Source of the DNA: Anomaloglossus baeobatrachus
Taxonomy: Eukaryota; Chordata; Amphibia; Anura; Aromobatidae
Direction of reading: 5' to 3'
Length of the DNA stretch: 64,000 bases
Assembly (NCBI RefSeq): GCF_048569485.1
Contig: NC_134355.1
Location: 661,730,215-661,794,214 of the forward strand
How positions within the stretch are numbered: the stretch's first letter is position 1; each line of letters begins with the position of its first letter. Below the pieces are notes generated by a model. That model made no database searches. It saw nothing but the letters and a program-made list of their open reading frames with translations, and was not told the origin of the DNA. Shown one piece after another: positions 56,701 through 64,000 of this stretch. A program made the position numbers and the translations under genes.

Positions 56701-58258
56701 ACATAGTTGTTCAGGGGAAGGATACAAAAAGTTGTCTCAGAGATTTAAACTGTCAGTTTCCACTGTGAGGAACATAGTAAGGAAATGGAAGAACACAGGT
56801 ACAGTTCTTGTTAAGCCCAGAAGTGGCAGGCCAAGAAAAATATCAGAAAGGCAGAGAAGAAGAATGGTGAGAACAGTCAAGGACAATCCACAGACCACCT
56901 CCAAAGACCTGCAGCTTCATCTTGCTGCAGATGGTGTCAATGTGAATCGGTCAACAATACAGCGCACGTTGCACAAGGAGAAGCTGTATGGGAGAGTGAC
57001 GCGAAAGAAGCAGTTTCTCAAGTACGCCACAAACAGAGTCGCCTGAGGTATGCAAAAGGACATTTGGACAAGCCAGTTACATTTTGGAAGAAGGTCCTGT
57101 GGACTGATGAAACAAAGATTGAGTTGTTTGGTCATACATAAAGGCGTTATGCATGGAGGCAAAAAAAACACGGCATTCCAAGAAAAGCACTTGCTACCCA
57201 TAGTAAAATTTGGTGGAGGTTCCATCATGCTTTGGGGCTGTGTGGCCAATGCCGGCACCGGGAATCTTGTTAAAGTTGAGGGTCGCATGGATTCAACTCA
57301 TTATCAGCAGATTCTTGACAATAATGTGCAAGAATCAGTGACGAAGTTGAAGTTACGCAGGGGATGGATATTTCAGCAAGACAATGATCCAAAACACCGC
57401 TCCAAATCTACTCAGGCATTCATGCAGAGGAACAATTACAATGTTCTGGAATGGCCATTCCAGTCCCCAGACCTGAATATCATTGAAAATCTGTGGGATG
57501 ATTTGAAGTGTGCTGTCCATGCTCGGTGACCATCAAACTTAACTGAACTAGAATTGTTTTGTAAACCGGAATGGTCAAATATACCTTCATCCAGGATCCA
57601 GGAACTCATTAAAAGCTACAGGAAGCGACTAGAGGCTGTTATTTTTGCAAAAGGAGGACCAACAAAATATTACTGTCACTTTTATGTTGAGGTGCCCATA
57701 CTTTTGCACCGGTCAAATTTTGTTTAAATGCGGATTGCACATTTTCTGTTAGTACAATAAACCTCATTTCAATCCAGAAATATTACTCAGTCCATCAGTT
57801 ATTAGATATATGAAACTGAAATAGCTGTTGCAAAAACCCAAATTGTTATAAAGAAAAAAGGTTAACATTAATAGGGGTGCCCAAACTTTTTCATATAGAC
57901 AAACAGAAAGACAGGTATGTAGATAGACAGATATTTGATAAATATTAGATATGCATACATGAGACAGATAGCACACGTTAGACCAGCGGACAGAACACAG
58001 CCATGTAGAAAGATCCAATATACTGTATGAAACCAATACAAGTAATACTGTAGTTTTTAAAATATTTTAAGTAATATTTACCTCTTGTTTCTTGGCCAGG
58101 AAAGCGTCAATGAGGCTCCTTTGATTGTTCACATCCAATTCTCTTCCCCGATTGGTAAATGTGTCTGTGATAAACGTTTTCATTTCGCTGAAGTTTTCCC
58201 TTATTCTTTGATGGCTCCCGGGCAGCCACTTGGTCAGATTGGGGTAACTGATAAAAAG
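43649..58258 (-). CDS. Cytochrome P450 family 2 (CYP2-like) gene, exons 5-9
   Basis: A host gene encoding the C-terminal 274 residues of a microsomal haem mono-oxygenase. Five exons on the minus strand (58258-58082, 51434-51293, 50863-50679, 45145-45004, 43827-43649) total 825 bases with open frame and matching phases. Lengths 177, 142, 185, 142 and 179 fit exons 5-9 of vertebrate CYP2 genes. Key motifs: I-helix AGMETT, K-helix EIQR, haem loop FSLGKRSCAG with the axial Cys. All inner borders have AG and GT. The wording ([31 protein letters not shown]) is close to amphibian and fish CYP2K/CYP2C-like proteins; I do not assign a subfamily. Introns 5 and 7 are full of transposons. Exons 1-4 are outside the window. 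Confidence 0.95.
43828..45003 (-). other. CYP2-like intron 8
   Basis: 1176 bases. Apart from the (TA)n tract and the dispersed repeat at 44702-44960, it shows no element that I recognise. Confidence 0.7.
44702..44960 (+). repeat. TA microsatellite and dispersed repeat, copy 2
   Basis: (TA)n at 44702-44750 leads straight into the same unit as 230-450: GGAGACAAACTCTAGCACC, CATATGACCTAGGATT, CGGTGTTTTGGGGTG, TTGCCCCTCGTCAGTGC. It sits in CYP2 intron 8, 40 bases before exon 8. Confidence 0.75.
45004..45145 (-). CDS. CYP2-like exon 8
   Basis: 142 bases. Acceptor TATATTAG, donor CTAG|GTAAGA. It encodes [34 protein letters not shown] and AFIPFSLG, where the haem-binding loop starts. Confidence 0.95.
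45393..45651. mobile_element. Small TTAA-type MITE
   Basis: GAGGAAACCTGTCAGGTCC at the left and GACCTGACAAGTTCCT at the right are inverted copies; TTTA and TTAA flank them. No coding sequence. It interrupts the Tc1 copy. Confidence 0.65.
46220..46753. mobile_element. TTAA-flanked foldback element
   Basis: AGAAGTGGTTGACC after TTAA (46216-46219) and GGTGAGCCCCTCCT before TTAA (46754-46757). The arms pair CTCTCAAATATCTTATGTTG with CAACATAAGATATTTGAGAG and CCGGGGCTCAGT with TGAGCCCCGG. Inserted in the Tc1 transposase region. Confidence 0.8.
47223..47803. mobile_element. MITE with TGGTGCCGGC ends
   Basis: TGGTGCCGGCATCACA at the left is mirrored by CATGTGACGCCGGCATAGCA at the right; GATATATCG and CGATAGATC extend the pairing. 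The GC-rich middle is similar in plan to the MITEs at 48955 and 59394. Confidence 0.7.
48006..48746. mobile_element. Foldback element in CYP2 intron 7
   Basis: The left arm (GCAATATGCAATCAGAACCA, GTATTTCTAAAGATCCTTTA, GCTAGTCGGCCCACATAGCA) is mirrored by the right arm (TGCTATGTGGGCCGACTAGC, TAAAGATCCTTTA, TACATATTGCACCTGACAGG). Arms are about 270 bases, diverged. The left end follows TTAA. Confidence 0.8.
48955..49517. mobile_element. TTAA-flanked MITE, GCCTGCTTTACA type
   Basis: GCCTGCTTTACAAGCAACGA after TTAA (48951-48954) and GCTGTGTGTAAAGCCCGC before TTAA (49518-49521). CATCGCTAACGAGATGTCG near the left pairs with itself and with GACATCGCTAGCGG at the right. The same end sequence opens the element at 59394. 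Confidence 0.82.
49646..50322 (+). mobile_element. Solo LTR J, 5-bp duplication GGCTG
   Basis: From TGTAACGCCTGCCTGGATCC to GTGACGTAACA, flanked by GGCTG at 49641-49645 and 50323-50327. It matches LTR I at 22251 throughout. It lies in CYP2 intron 7, against the gene on the other strand. Fossil. Confidence 0.87.
50323..50678 (-). other. CYP2-like intron 7, unique part next to exon 7
   Basis: AT-rich, no repeats that I recognise. Confidence 0.6.
50679..50863 (-). CDS. CYP2-like exon 7 (K-helix)
   Basis: 185 bases, one codon shorter than the usual 188. Acceptor CTGAACAG, donor AAG|GTGATT. It encodes [33 protein letters not shown] (ExxR of the K-helix) and [19 protein letters not shown]. Confidence 0.95.
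50864..51292 (-). other. CYP2-like intron 6
   Basis: 429 bases of AT-rich sequence without any recognised element, the only clean intron in the visible part of the gene. Confidence 0.8.
51293..51434 (-). CDS. CYP2-like exon 6 (oxygen-binding I-helix)
   Basis: 142 bases, starting GGAACACCTGAATC after ATAAAG and ending ATCCAA A before GTAAGG. It encodes [13 protein letters not shown], then [20 protein letters not shown]: the I-helix with the conserved acid-Thr pair. One base is left over and completes a Lys codon with exon 7. The acceptor lacks the usual pyrimidine before AG, so this border is a little less certain. Confidence 0.93.
51530..51975. mobile_element. Near-perfect palindrome, arms about 215 bp
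   Basis: GTAAGGGTATGTGCGCACGT at 51530 is matched exactly by the complement ending at 51975. The arms (TTTTTACCTGC twice, CAAAATGGATGTGTTCTTCT, GCAAAGTCTATGGGAATTTG) pair almost base for base, with one short internal difference (ATGAGG against CACAAA) and an unmatched centre near 51745. No coding sequence. It lies about 95 bases before exon 6. Confidence 0.92.
51976..52645. mobile_element. Foldback element, GTCACACTAAGCGACG type
   Basis: GTCACACTAAGCGACGCTCC near 51978 opposes GATGTTGCTTAGTGAGAC near 52620. Inside are further pairs: GGTAAATATCGGGTAACCAA with TTGGTTACCCGATATTTAC (52318-52377). It shares these words with 54196-55095 and some with 1622-1868. Confidence 0.75.
53076..54179 (+). 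mobile_element. LTR-like element G (solo), 4-bp duplication GTGT
   Basis: From TGTGGCGCCCCTGAGG to GGGCGTGTCA, flanked by GTGT at 53072-53075 and 54180-54183. The terminal stem is TGTGG/CCACA, a paired change against TGTGA/TCACA of A and D. GTGAGTAAAG is at 53822, GGGTGGCGTCAC at 54043. 1104 bp. Fossil in the Tc1 copy. Confidence 0.85.
54196..55095. mobile_element. Foldback element, GTCACACTAAGCAACA type
   Basis: CCCGTCACACTAAGCAACAT at the left and TTTTTTAGTGTGACTGGACC at the right. It contains several nested hairpins: AACATCGCTAGCAACATCGC, TACACATCGGGTAATTAACC and GGTAAATATCGGGTTGGTTA with their complements. Same family as 51976-52645; the two lie on either side of LTR-like element G. Confidence 0.75.
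55518..55974. mobile_element. MITE with GGCTGCTTTCACACATCAG end
   Basis: TTTTTCGCCATCAGGCACAA and TCCGGCGAA at the left mirror TTCGCCGGATTGTGCCTGAC at the right. GGATCCG words form inner hairpins. It lies in the 5' leader of the minus-strand Tc1 copy. Confidence 0.8.
56260..57897 (+). mobile_element. Tc1/mariner transposon with about 210-bp terminal repeats
   Basis: AAAAAGTTTGGGCACCCCTA at the left is mirrored at the right; the terminal repeats extend over about 210 bases (to GTGCATAAGTATGGGC and GTGCCCATACTTTTGCACC). TA duplicates at the ends. The transposase runs 56651-57670 but is broken. (TAGA)-type microsatellite on both sides shows it landed in a simple repeat. Confidence 0.9.
56651..57670 (+). 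pseudogene. Tc1 transposase, broken
   Basis: It begins [18 protein letters not shown] and has both helix-turn-helix parts ([50 protein letters not shown]). All three catalytic positions can be found: [12 protein letters not shown] (about 57108), [11 protein letters not shown] (about 57375) and DLNIIENLW (about 57475), spaced as DD34E. The frame shifts near 57005 and again near 57165, and stops occur at about 57139 and 57527. A copy that could once cut and paste this element. Confidence 0.88.
58082..58258 (-). CDS. CYP2-like exon 5
   Basis: 177 bases, 59 codons, phase 0 at both ends. Acceptor AG at 58260-58259, donor GT at 58081-58080 (GAG|GTAAAT). It encodes [18 protein letters not shown] ... 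[13 protein letters not shown]: the WLPG turn after helix F and the conserved IDAFL of helices G-H. Confidence 0.93.
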
Positions 58259-58557
58259 CTTCATGTAAAAAAGATCACAACGGTCAGTTCAATCTAATAA
58301 AATACAATGTAACACAACATGAAAAGTCACCTATGAAGAGCAGGAGGAAATATTTAGAATTTCTATTCTTCCTTCATATTTATTTATATCCTTATTGTCA
58401 AACATATAAGAAAAAGAGGCAGAAAAAAATCTCTGTGAATGTGTACATAGTATGGAAAGTGGTCAGGACGGGACAGATTTTTTTTTTTTTTTAATTCTGG
58501 GCTATGAAGAAAATAAGGCTGATTGGGATTAGTTATTACTGTAATCCACTATGTTTG

Positions 58558-59182
58558 AGGCCCCCTTCACACGTCCGTGAACCACGTGCGTGATTTTCAC
58601 GGACGTATCAAAGGTTCGTTTTCCCCTCCGTGTGCCGTGTTTATGGCACTACATGTGTTCTCCGTGTGTTATCCGTGATAATACACGGAGAACAGATAAT
58701 TTCTACTCACCTGTCCCTGGCTTCGCTGTCCGTGGTGCTGATCTTCGGTCTCCGGTCCTGCCGACTCCCCGCTGCTGCTGCTTCCGGCCGCAGTGCAGTG
58801 AATATTAAATGAGCATAATGAGCGGCAGTCGGAAGCAAGTGACAGCAGCGGCAGAGACAGCAGGGCTGGAGAAGATTTGGTTTTTTTTTTCTCTGACACG
58901 TGTGTTTTCTCCGGCACGTGTCACACGTGACCGCATCCACACTACATCCGTGTGGTACGGGTGCGGGCCGTGTGACACCCGTGCTGCCGGAGCAACACCG
59001 AGATGTATCCGTGTGGAGCACACGGACACACGTATGCTCCACACGGAGGCATGGGCCAATGGCTGCACACGTGCATGCACATAAACCCATTGATTTTAAT
59101 GGGTTTACGTGTGACCGTGTCTCCGGTACATGCGGGCACGGACCTAGCACGTACCGCTGACACGTGCGTGTGAAGGGGGCCT
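58558..59182. mobile_element. Palindromic MITE, AGGCCCCCTTCACACG type
   Basis: AGGCCCCCTTCACACGTCCG at 58558 is mirrored by GTGCGTGTGAAGGGGGCCT at 59182. The middle is rich in CACGTG words and GTGT/ACAC pairs (CCGTGTGGAGCACACGG). It is close in end sequence to the MITE at 42051. It lies in the intron upstream of CYP2 exon 5. Confidence 0.82.
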
Positions 59183-59393
59183 GAAACAAAGTTCTATTTT
59201 TGCAAACCTTACCCTGGCAAAACTATAAAGCGGTAAATATCAACTCTATACTGCCCCTTGATCCATTGGCATAATGACATCCTGCAGTGGATAGCTATAG
59301 GGCCAGGTTAACACAAGAGTATTTAATGGTTCATATATGGACAGGAATGCTGGAACTGATCACTGGTCTATCCACCTGGTCTTAGGACCTTAA

Positions 59394-59946
59394 GCCTGCT
59401 TTACACGTTACAATTTCGCATACGATATCGAATGCGATTTGCAACGTCCCCATCATATGTGTGGCACGTTCAATTTGTTGAACGTGCCACACAAAGTATT
59501 AACCCCCGTCACACGTACTTACCCGTCCATACGACCTCGAGGGGGGCCGCGAACGTCCACTTCCTGGAGTGGGAGGGACGTTTGGTGCCCCAGCGACATC
59601 ACGCGGCAGCCGGCCAATGGAAGCGGAGGGGCGGAGATGAGCGGGACGTAAACATCGCGTCCACCTCTTTCCTTCCGCATTGCTGGCCGGGAGATGCAGG
59701 TAAGATCTGTTCATCGTTCCCGGGATGTTACACACTGCGATGTGTGCTACCCCGGGAACATTGAACAACCTCACGTTCAATTCATGAGGAATGAACGACG
59801 TGCGTGCGATGAACGGATTTTCGTTCAATCGCAATCTCACGTACCTGTCACACACTACAATGTACCTTACGATGCCGGATGTGCGTCACTTACGACGTGA
59901 CCCCGCCGACACATTGTAAGATACACTGCAGAGTGTAAAGCCTGCT
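59394..59946. mobile_element. TTAA-type MITE, GCCTGCTTTACA type
   Basis: GCCTGCTTTACACGTTACAA after TTAA (59390-59393) and CAGAGTGTAAAGCCTGC at the right, directly before TTTA. Inside, GAACGTGCCACACA and AACGTGAGGTTGTTCA-type pairs make hairpins. Same ends as the element at 48955. A Tc1 copy follows after five bases. Confidence 0.8.
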
Positions 59947-59951
59947 TTATA

Positions 59952-61542
59952 CAGTGCCTACAAGTAGTATTCAACCCCCTGCAGATTTAGCAGGTTTACA
60001 CATTGGGAATTAACATGGCATTGTGACATTTGGACTGTAGATCAGCCTGGAAGTGTGAAATGCACTGCAGCAAAAAAGAATGTTATTTCTTTTTTTTTAT
60101 TTTTAAATGGTGAAAAGTTTATTCAGAGGGTCATTTATTATTCAACCCCTCAAACCACCAGAATTCTGTTTGGTTCCCCTAAAGTATTAAGAAGTATTTC
60201 AGGCACAAAAAACAATGAGCTTCACATGTTTGGATTAATTATCTCTTTTTCCAGCCTTTTCTGACTAATTAAGACCCTCCCCAAACTTGTGAACAGCACT
60301 CATGCATGGTCAACATGGGAAAGACAAAAGAGCATTCCAAGGCCATCAGAGACAAGATTGTGGAGGGTCACAAGGCTGGCAAGGGGCACAAAACCCTTTC
60401 CAAGGAGTTGGGCCTACCTGTCTCCACTGTTGGGAGCATCATCCAGAAGTGGAAGGCTTATGGAACTACTGTTAGCCTTCCACGGCCTGGACAGCCTTTG
60501 AAAGTTTCCACCCGTGCCGAGGCCAGGCTTGTCCAAAGAGTCAAGGCTAACCCAAGGACAACAAGGAAGGAGCTCCGGGAAGATCTTATGGCAGTGGGGA
60601 CATTGGTTTCAGTCAATACCATAAGTAACGTACTCCACCGCAATGGTCTCCGTTCCAGGTGAGCCCGTAAGGTACCTTTACTTTCAAAGCGTCATGTCAA
60701 GGCTCGTCTACAGTTTGCTCATGATCACTTGGAGGACTCTGAGACAGACTGGTTCAAGGTTCTCTGGTCTGATGAGACCAAGATCGAGATCTTTGGTGCC
60801 AACCACACATGTGACGTTTAGAGACTGGATGACACTGCATACGACCCCAAGAATACCATCCCTACAGTCAAGCATGGTGGTGGCAGCATCATGCTGTGGG
60901 GCTGTTTCTCAGCCAAGGGGCCTGGCCATCTGGTCTGCATCCATGGGAAGATGGATAGCACGGCCTACCTGGAGATTTTGGCCAAGAACCTCCGCTCCTC
61001 CATCAAGGATCTTAAGATGGGTCGGCATTTCATCTTCCAACAAGACAACGACTCAAAGCACACAGCCAAGAAAACCAAGGCCTGGTTCAAGAGGGAAAAA
61101 ATCAAGGTGTTGCAGTGGCCTAGTCAGTCTCCTGACCTTAACCCAATTGAAAACTTGTGGAAGGAGCCCAAGATTAAAGTCCACATGAGACACCCAAAGA
61201 ACCTAGATAACTTGGAGAAGATCTGCATGGAGGAGTGGGCCAAGATAACTCCAGAGACCTGTGCCGGCCTGATCAGGTCTTATAAAAGACGATTATTAGC
61301 TGTAATTGCAAACAAGGGTTATTCCAGAAAATATTAAACCTAGGGGTTGAATAATAATTGACCCACACTTTTATGTTGAAAATTTATTAAAATTTAACTG
61401 AGCAACATAACTTGTTGGTTTGTAAGATTTATACATCTGTTAATAAATCCTGCTCTTGTTTGAAGTTTGCAGGCTCTAACGTATTTGCATCTTATCAAAC
61501 CTGCTAAATCTGCAGGGGGTTGAATACTACTTGTAGGCACTG
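59952..61542 (+). mobile_element. Tc1/mariner transposon with intact ends
   Basis: CAGTGCCTACAAGTAGTATT at 59952 and AATACTACTTGTAGGCACTG at 61542, each next to TA (59950-59951, 61543-61544). CAACCCCCTGCAGATTTAGC and its complement extend the terminal repeats to about 45 bases. 1591 bp, the normal size. The transposase (60315-61337) keeps one frame throughout and has two stops. Confidence 0.93.
60315..61337 (+). pseudogene. Tc1 transposase, one frame with two stops
   Basis: MGKTKEHSKAIRDKIVEG starts the protein; KTLSKELGLPVSTVGSII is the first helix-turn-helix, LPRPGQPLKV holds the GRPR-like hook, and RTTRKELREDLMAVGTLV is the second. The catalytic residues are in [13 protein letters not shown] (about 60762), [13 protein letters not shown] (about 61036) and [11 protein letters not shown] (about 61138). 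The end [19 protein letters not shown] is typical. Stops lie at 60660-60662 (TGA) and 60819-60821 (TAG, at a usual Trp). Few changes, so fairly recent. About 340 codons, the family's usual length. Confidence 0.93.
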
Positions 61543-61544
61543 TA

Positions 61545-61655
61545 GATAGAGATGAGCGAACCCCCCTTGGTTCGGTTCAGCATGGGGTGTGCTCACGAAC
61601 CTTTATCGAAATGCATTGGTTTCAATGGACATCAGTTTGGATTAGTATATTATTT
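61545..61655 (+). mobile_element. hAT-like terminal fragment
   Basis: TAGAGATGAGCGAACCCCCC at 61547 with TTCGGTTCAGCATGGGGTG behind it is the left end of a frog hAT-like repeat. Only about 100 bases remain before the next repeat. Confidence 0.55.
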
Positions 61656-61988
61656 ATATACTAGAAGGTGGCCCGATTCTAACGCATCGGGTATTCTAGA
61701 ATTTATTGTGTAGTTAATGTATGATTTTTGACTAATAATGGAAGGAAGACAATATATTTTGGTCAAAGATAAATTTTATTGTTTAAAAATTGTGAATGTT
61801 TAACATGAAGATGTACCTGTATGTAACTAAATATTGTTGGAAACTAACTGCATTAACAGTATACTATGTGATTTAGCAATATCATTGAAAAATACACAAC
61901 ATTGCGTTTAATATGAGCGGGGTTGTGTGTGTGTGTGTGTGTGTGTGCGTGGTGGTTTGTGTGTGCCGGTGTGTGTGTGTTTGATGGG

Positions 61989-63409
61989 CTGTGCCGTAGC
62001 TACTGCTTTTGCCACCCGGGGCGGTCGTCAAATTTGCCGCCCCCCCCCTCCGTTGGCTGTTGATAATCCAGAAACCTTAAAAATTCCGGAAAGCCATCAA
62101 AATATTTATTTTTCATGGAACTACAATCAAAGATCTAATTGTAGACTGCTGCTATTAGTCCTAGACTTTCAAATTTTTACACATATGTAGGCCTATTATA
62201 CACACAAACAGCTCTGCATACAGACAGACACGGCTCTGCTACATACATACAGACACACACAGCTCTGCTACATACATACAGACACACACACAGCTCTACT
62301 GCATACATACATAACTCTGCTGCATACATACAGACAGACACACACAGCTCTACTGCATACATACAGACACACACACATAACTCTGCTGCATACATACAGA
62401 AATACACAACTCTGCTGCATACAGACAGACACACACAACTCTGCTGCATACATATAGACACACAACTCTGCTGCATACATACAGACAGACACGCACAACT
62501 CTGCTGCATACATACAGACACACAACTCTGCTGCATACATACAGACACACACAACTCTGCTGCATACATGCAGACACACACAACTCTGCTGCATACATGC
62601 AGACAGACACACATACACAACTCTACTGCATACATACATACAGACAGACACACACAACTCTGCTGCATACATACAGACATACACACACTACTCTTCTGCA
62701 TACATACAGACAGACACACACAACTCTGCTGCATACGTACAGACAGACACACACAACTCTGCTGCATACGTACAGACAGACACACACAACTCTGCTGCAT
62801 ACGTAGACAGACACACACACACACAACTCTGCTGCATACATACAAACACACATATAGACCCACACACACACGGCTCTTGGGGGCCCACACACATGGCTCT
62901 TGGGGGCTCACACGCGCGGCTCTGGGGTCCAGCACATACGGCTCCGGGGGGGGGGTACAGGGCATACACCTGACGTGGGTGGAGAAGCCCATACAGATCA
63001 CTGGGGCCCATAAATCGGGTGGCTGGGAGGGAACATACAGGTGGAGTGTGGGGAGGGGTGTAGCAGATACCGCTCGGTCACTGAGGAGAGGGGGGCCCAC
63101 ACAGCGCCGGAGGGAAGTGCTGTGCTGCAGGTCGCTGGCTGGCACTGTGCCTCCTTCATCTGTGGGACTGAGCAGGATGCCGCGTGGTAGCTCCGCCCAC
63201 AGATGAAGCTCAAACCAGGAGGACGCTGGGAATGCTGTGGTCTGCATGCATTAAAGGGACGGCAGACACAGTTTCCTGCCGAGGACTGCAGTCCCCGGAA
63301 CTCGGCCCGGGGGCAGCAGAACTGAAGGCGAGTGGCCAAAATACCGCCTCCCTGAAACGTGCCGCCTGGGGTGGACCGCCCCCTCTGCCCCCCCTTTGCT
63401 ACGCCACTG
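61989..63409. mobile_element. hAT-type non-autonomous element with minisatellite
   Basis: CTGTGCCGTAGCTACTG at the left and TTTGCTACGCCACTG at the right are inverted; CCACCCGGGGCGG and CCGCCTGGGGTGG follow in the arms. The flanks TTGATGGG and GTGTTGGG match at six of eight positions, as a worn 8-bp duplication would. CAGTGGCGTAGC-type ends are common in frog hAT elements. No transposase; a CA-rich minisatellite fills the middle. Confidence 0.75.
62190..62860 (+). repeat. Minisatellite, unit about 30-35 bp
   Basis: About twenty units of CAACTCTGCTGCATACATAC followed by AGACAGACACACA of varying length. Long frames on both strands (Cys/Val/Leu-rich on the minus strand) come from the repeats. 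Confidence 0.95.
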
Positions 63410-63488
63410 GTGTTGGGCTGTGTGGGGGTCGTGTTGTGTGTGTGGCTTCATTTCCCGCTGGCCATGAATAGTAATGATTGGCTCATGA

Positions 63489-63720
63489 GCACTCTGGGAT
63501 GCAGCTCTCCCACTAACCACCGATGAATTCAGGGGAAGCACATGGCTACTTAAATATTAACACTGCAGTGAATGTTAAGTAGCCATTCATGAATAGTAAT
63601 GAGTGGCTCATGAATAGTAATGAGCGGATCATTAACATTCACAGCACTGTTAATATTTAAGTAGCCATGTGCTTCCCCTGCATTTATCAATGGTTAGTGG
63701 GAGAGCTGCGTCCCGGAGTG
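63489..63720. repeat. Palindrome in composite repeat copy 2
   Basis: CTCTGGGATGCAGCTCTCCC at 63491 returns as GGGAGAGCTGCGTCCCGGAG at 63700; GGGGAAGCACATGGCTACTT and AAGTAGCCATGTGCTTCCCC are exact partners. The centre has GAATAGTAATGAGTGGCTCA twice in tandem. Confidence 0.85.
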
Positions 63721-63737
63721 CTGGGTTCCTAGTGCAC

Positions 63738-63930
63738 CGCAGCTGCGTCTCCTCCTGTCCCCGTCCCTCTATGTGTCTCTGTGACGTGGGGAAGGCCTGC
63801 GATGCCGCAGCTGGGTCTCCTCCGGTCCTTGTCACTCTGTGAGTCTCTGTGGCGCGGGGAAGCCCTGCGATGCCGCAGCTGCGTCTCAGCCGATCCCCAT
63901 CCCTCTGTATCTCTGTGGCGTAGTTGGGTC
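63738..63930 (+). repeat. Tandem block, unit about 68 bp, 2.7 units
   Basis: GCCGCAGCTG(C/G)GTCTC, TCCCCGTCCCTCTATGTGTC and GTGACGTGGGGAAGGCCTGC recur with small changes. Confidence 0.8.
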
Positions 63931-64000
63931 ACTGACCTGCGCTTTGGGGCCTCCTGTGGGTCGGGGTTTACTGTGCTCCGTCGCGTCGGGTGTAGGGAGC

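Larger units (their letters stand above)
61657..64000 (+). repeat. Hairpin-headed composite repeat, copy 2, runs off the window
   Basis: CTAGAAGGTGGCCCGATTCT followed by AACGCATCGGG and TATTCTAGAA matches the head at 671. TG-rich sequence follows (61921-61980). A hAT-type MITE is inserted at 61989-63409. After it come GTGTTGTGTGTGTGGC, a palindrome (63489-63720) and a 68-bp tandem block (63738-63930). The end is not in the window. Confidence 0.5.

Noticed and set aside
62177-63247. A 356-codon Cys/Val/Leu-rich frame on the minus strand
   Set aside because: It is a translation of the CA-rich minisatellite, with the period keeping the frame open.
58260-64000. CYP2 exons 1-4
   Set aside because: I looked for the PPGP, WxxxR and exon 4 motifs on the minus strand and saw only transposons, so they are likely beyond the window.

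Overview
The window looks like a piece of a large, repeat-rich amphibian (most likely frog) nuclear genome. It carries no bacterial-style gene arrangement. About four fifths of it can be assigned to transposable elements or tandem repeats: Tc1/mariner copies of several lineages, hAT elements, TTAA-flanked foldback elements, CR1-like LINE ends with an (TAACTATG)n tail, a Ty3/gypsy chromovirus, and many solo LTRs. One host gene is visible: the 3' half of a cytochrome P450 family 2 (CYP2) gene on the minus strand, in five exons between 58258 and 43649. Exons 5 to 9 together hold 825 coding bases (274 codons plus stop) with every splice phase matching. Exons 1 to 4 must lie beyond the right edge.

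Layout. 1-2.4 kb: unnamed dispersed repeats, a hairpin-headed composite repeat, a minisatellite and AT-rich DNA. 2.5-4.7 kb: a Tc1 copy interrupted by a CR1-like LINE and by an LTR-like element. 5-10 kb: four more LTR-like elements almost end to end. 10-15 kb: a nine-base minisatellite, a foldback element, then a three-level nest (LTR-like element in a LINE in a TTAA foldback). 15-25 kb: non-autonomous hAT relatives, long inverted repeats, an old gypsy fragment, Tc1 fragments and solo LTRs. 26-35.9 kb: an 8.9-kb hAT element with a broken transposase gene and two kinds of tandem array, inserted in an older LTR-like element and itself hit by two solo LTRs. 35.9-41.7 kb: a young, whole-looking chromovirus. 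42-43.3 kb: a MITE with a minisatellite. 43.6-58.3 kb: the CYP2 exons, with introns 5 and 7 swollen by Tc1 elements, MITEs and solo LTRs, while intron 6 is short and clean. 58.5-64 kb: more MITEs, a Tc1 copy with few defects, and a second hairpin-headed composite repeat that runs off the window.

Two signals look most worth following. First, eight diverged LTR-like copies of 1.0-1.2 kb share a terminal stem-loop at the 5' end (with paired changes between copies), a splice-donor-like GTGAGTA about 700-820 bases in, and (in seven) a GGTGGCGTCAC-type block further on; six have exact 4-bp target duplications. Second, the large hAT element carries a 184-bp tandem array near one end and a 118-bp array near the other, and each unit also occurs once or so at the opposite end in inverse orientation; the single 184-bp copy covers the leader of the transposase gene. 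All statements rest on reading by eye; no alignment or database search was run.
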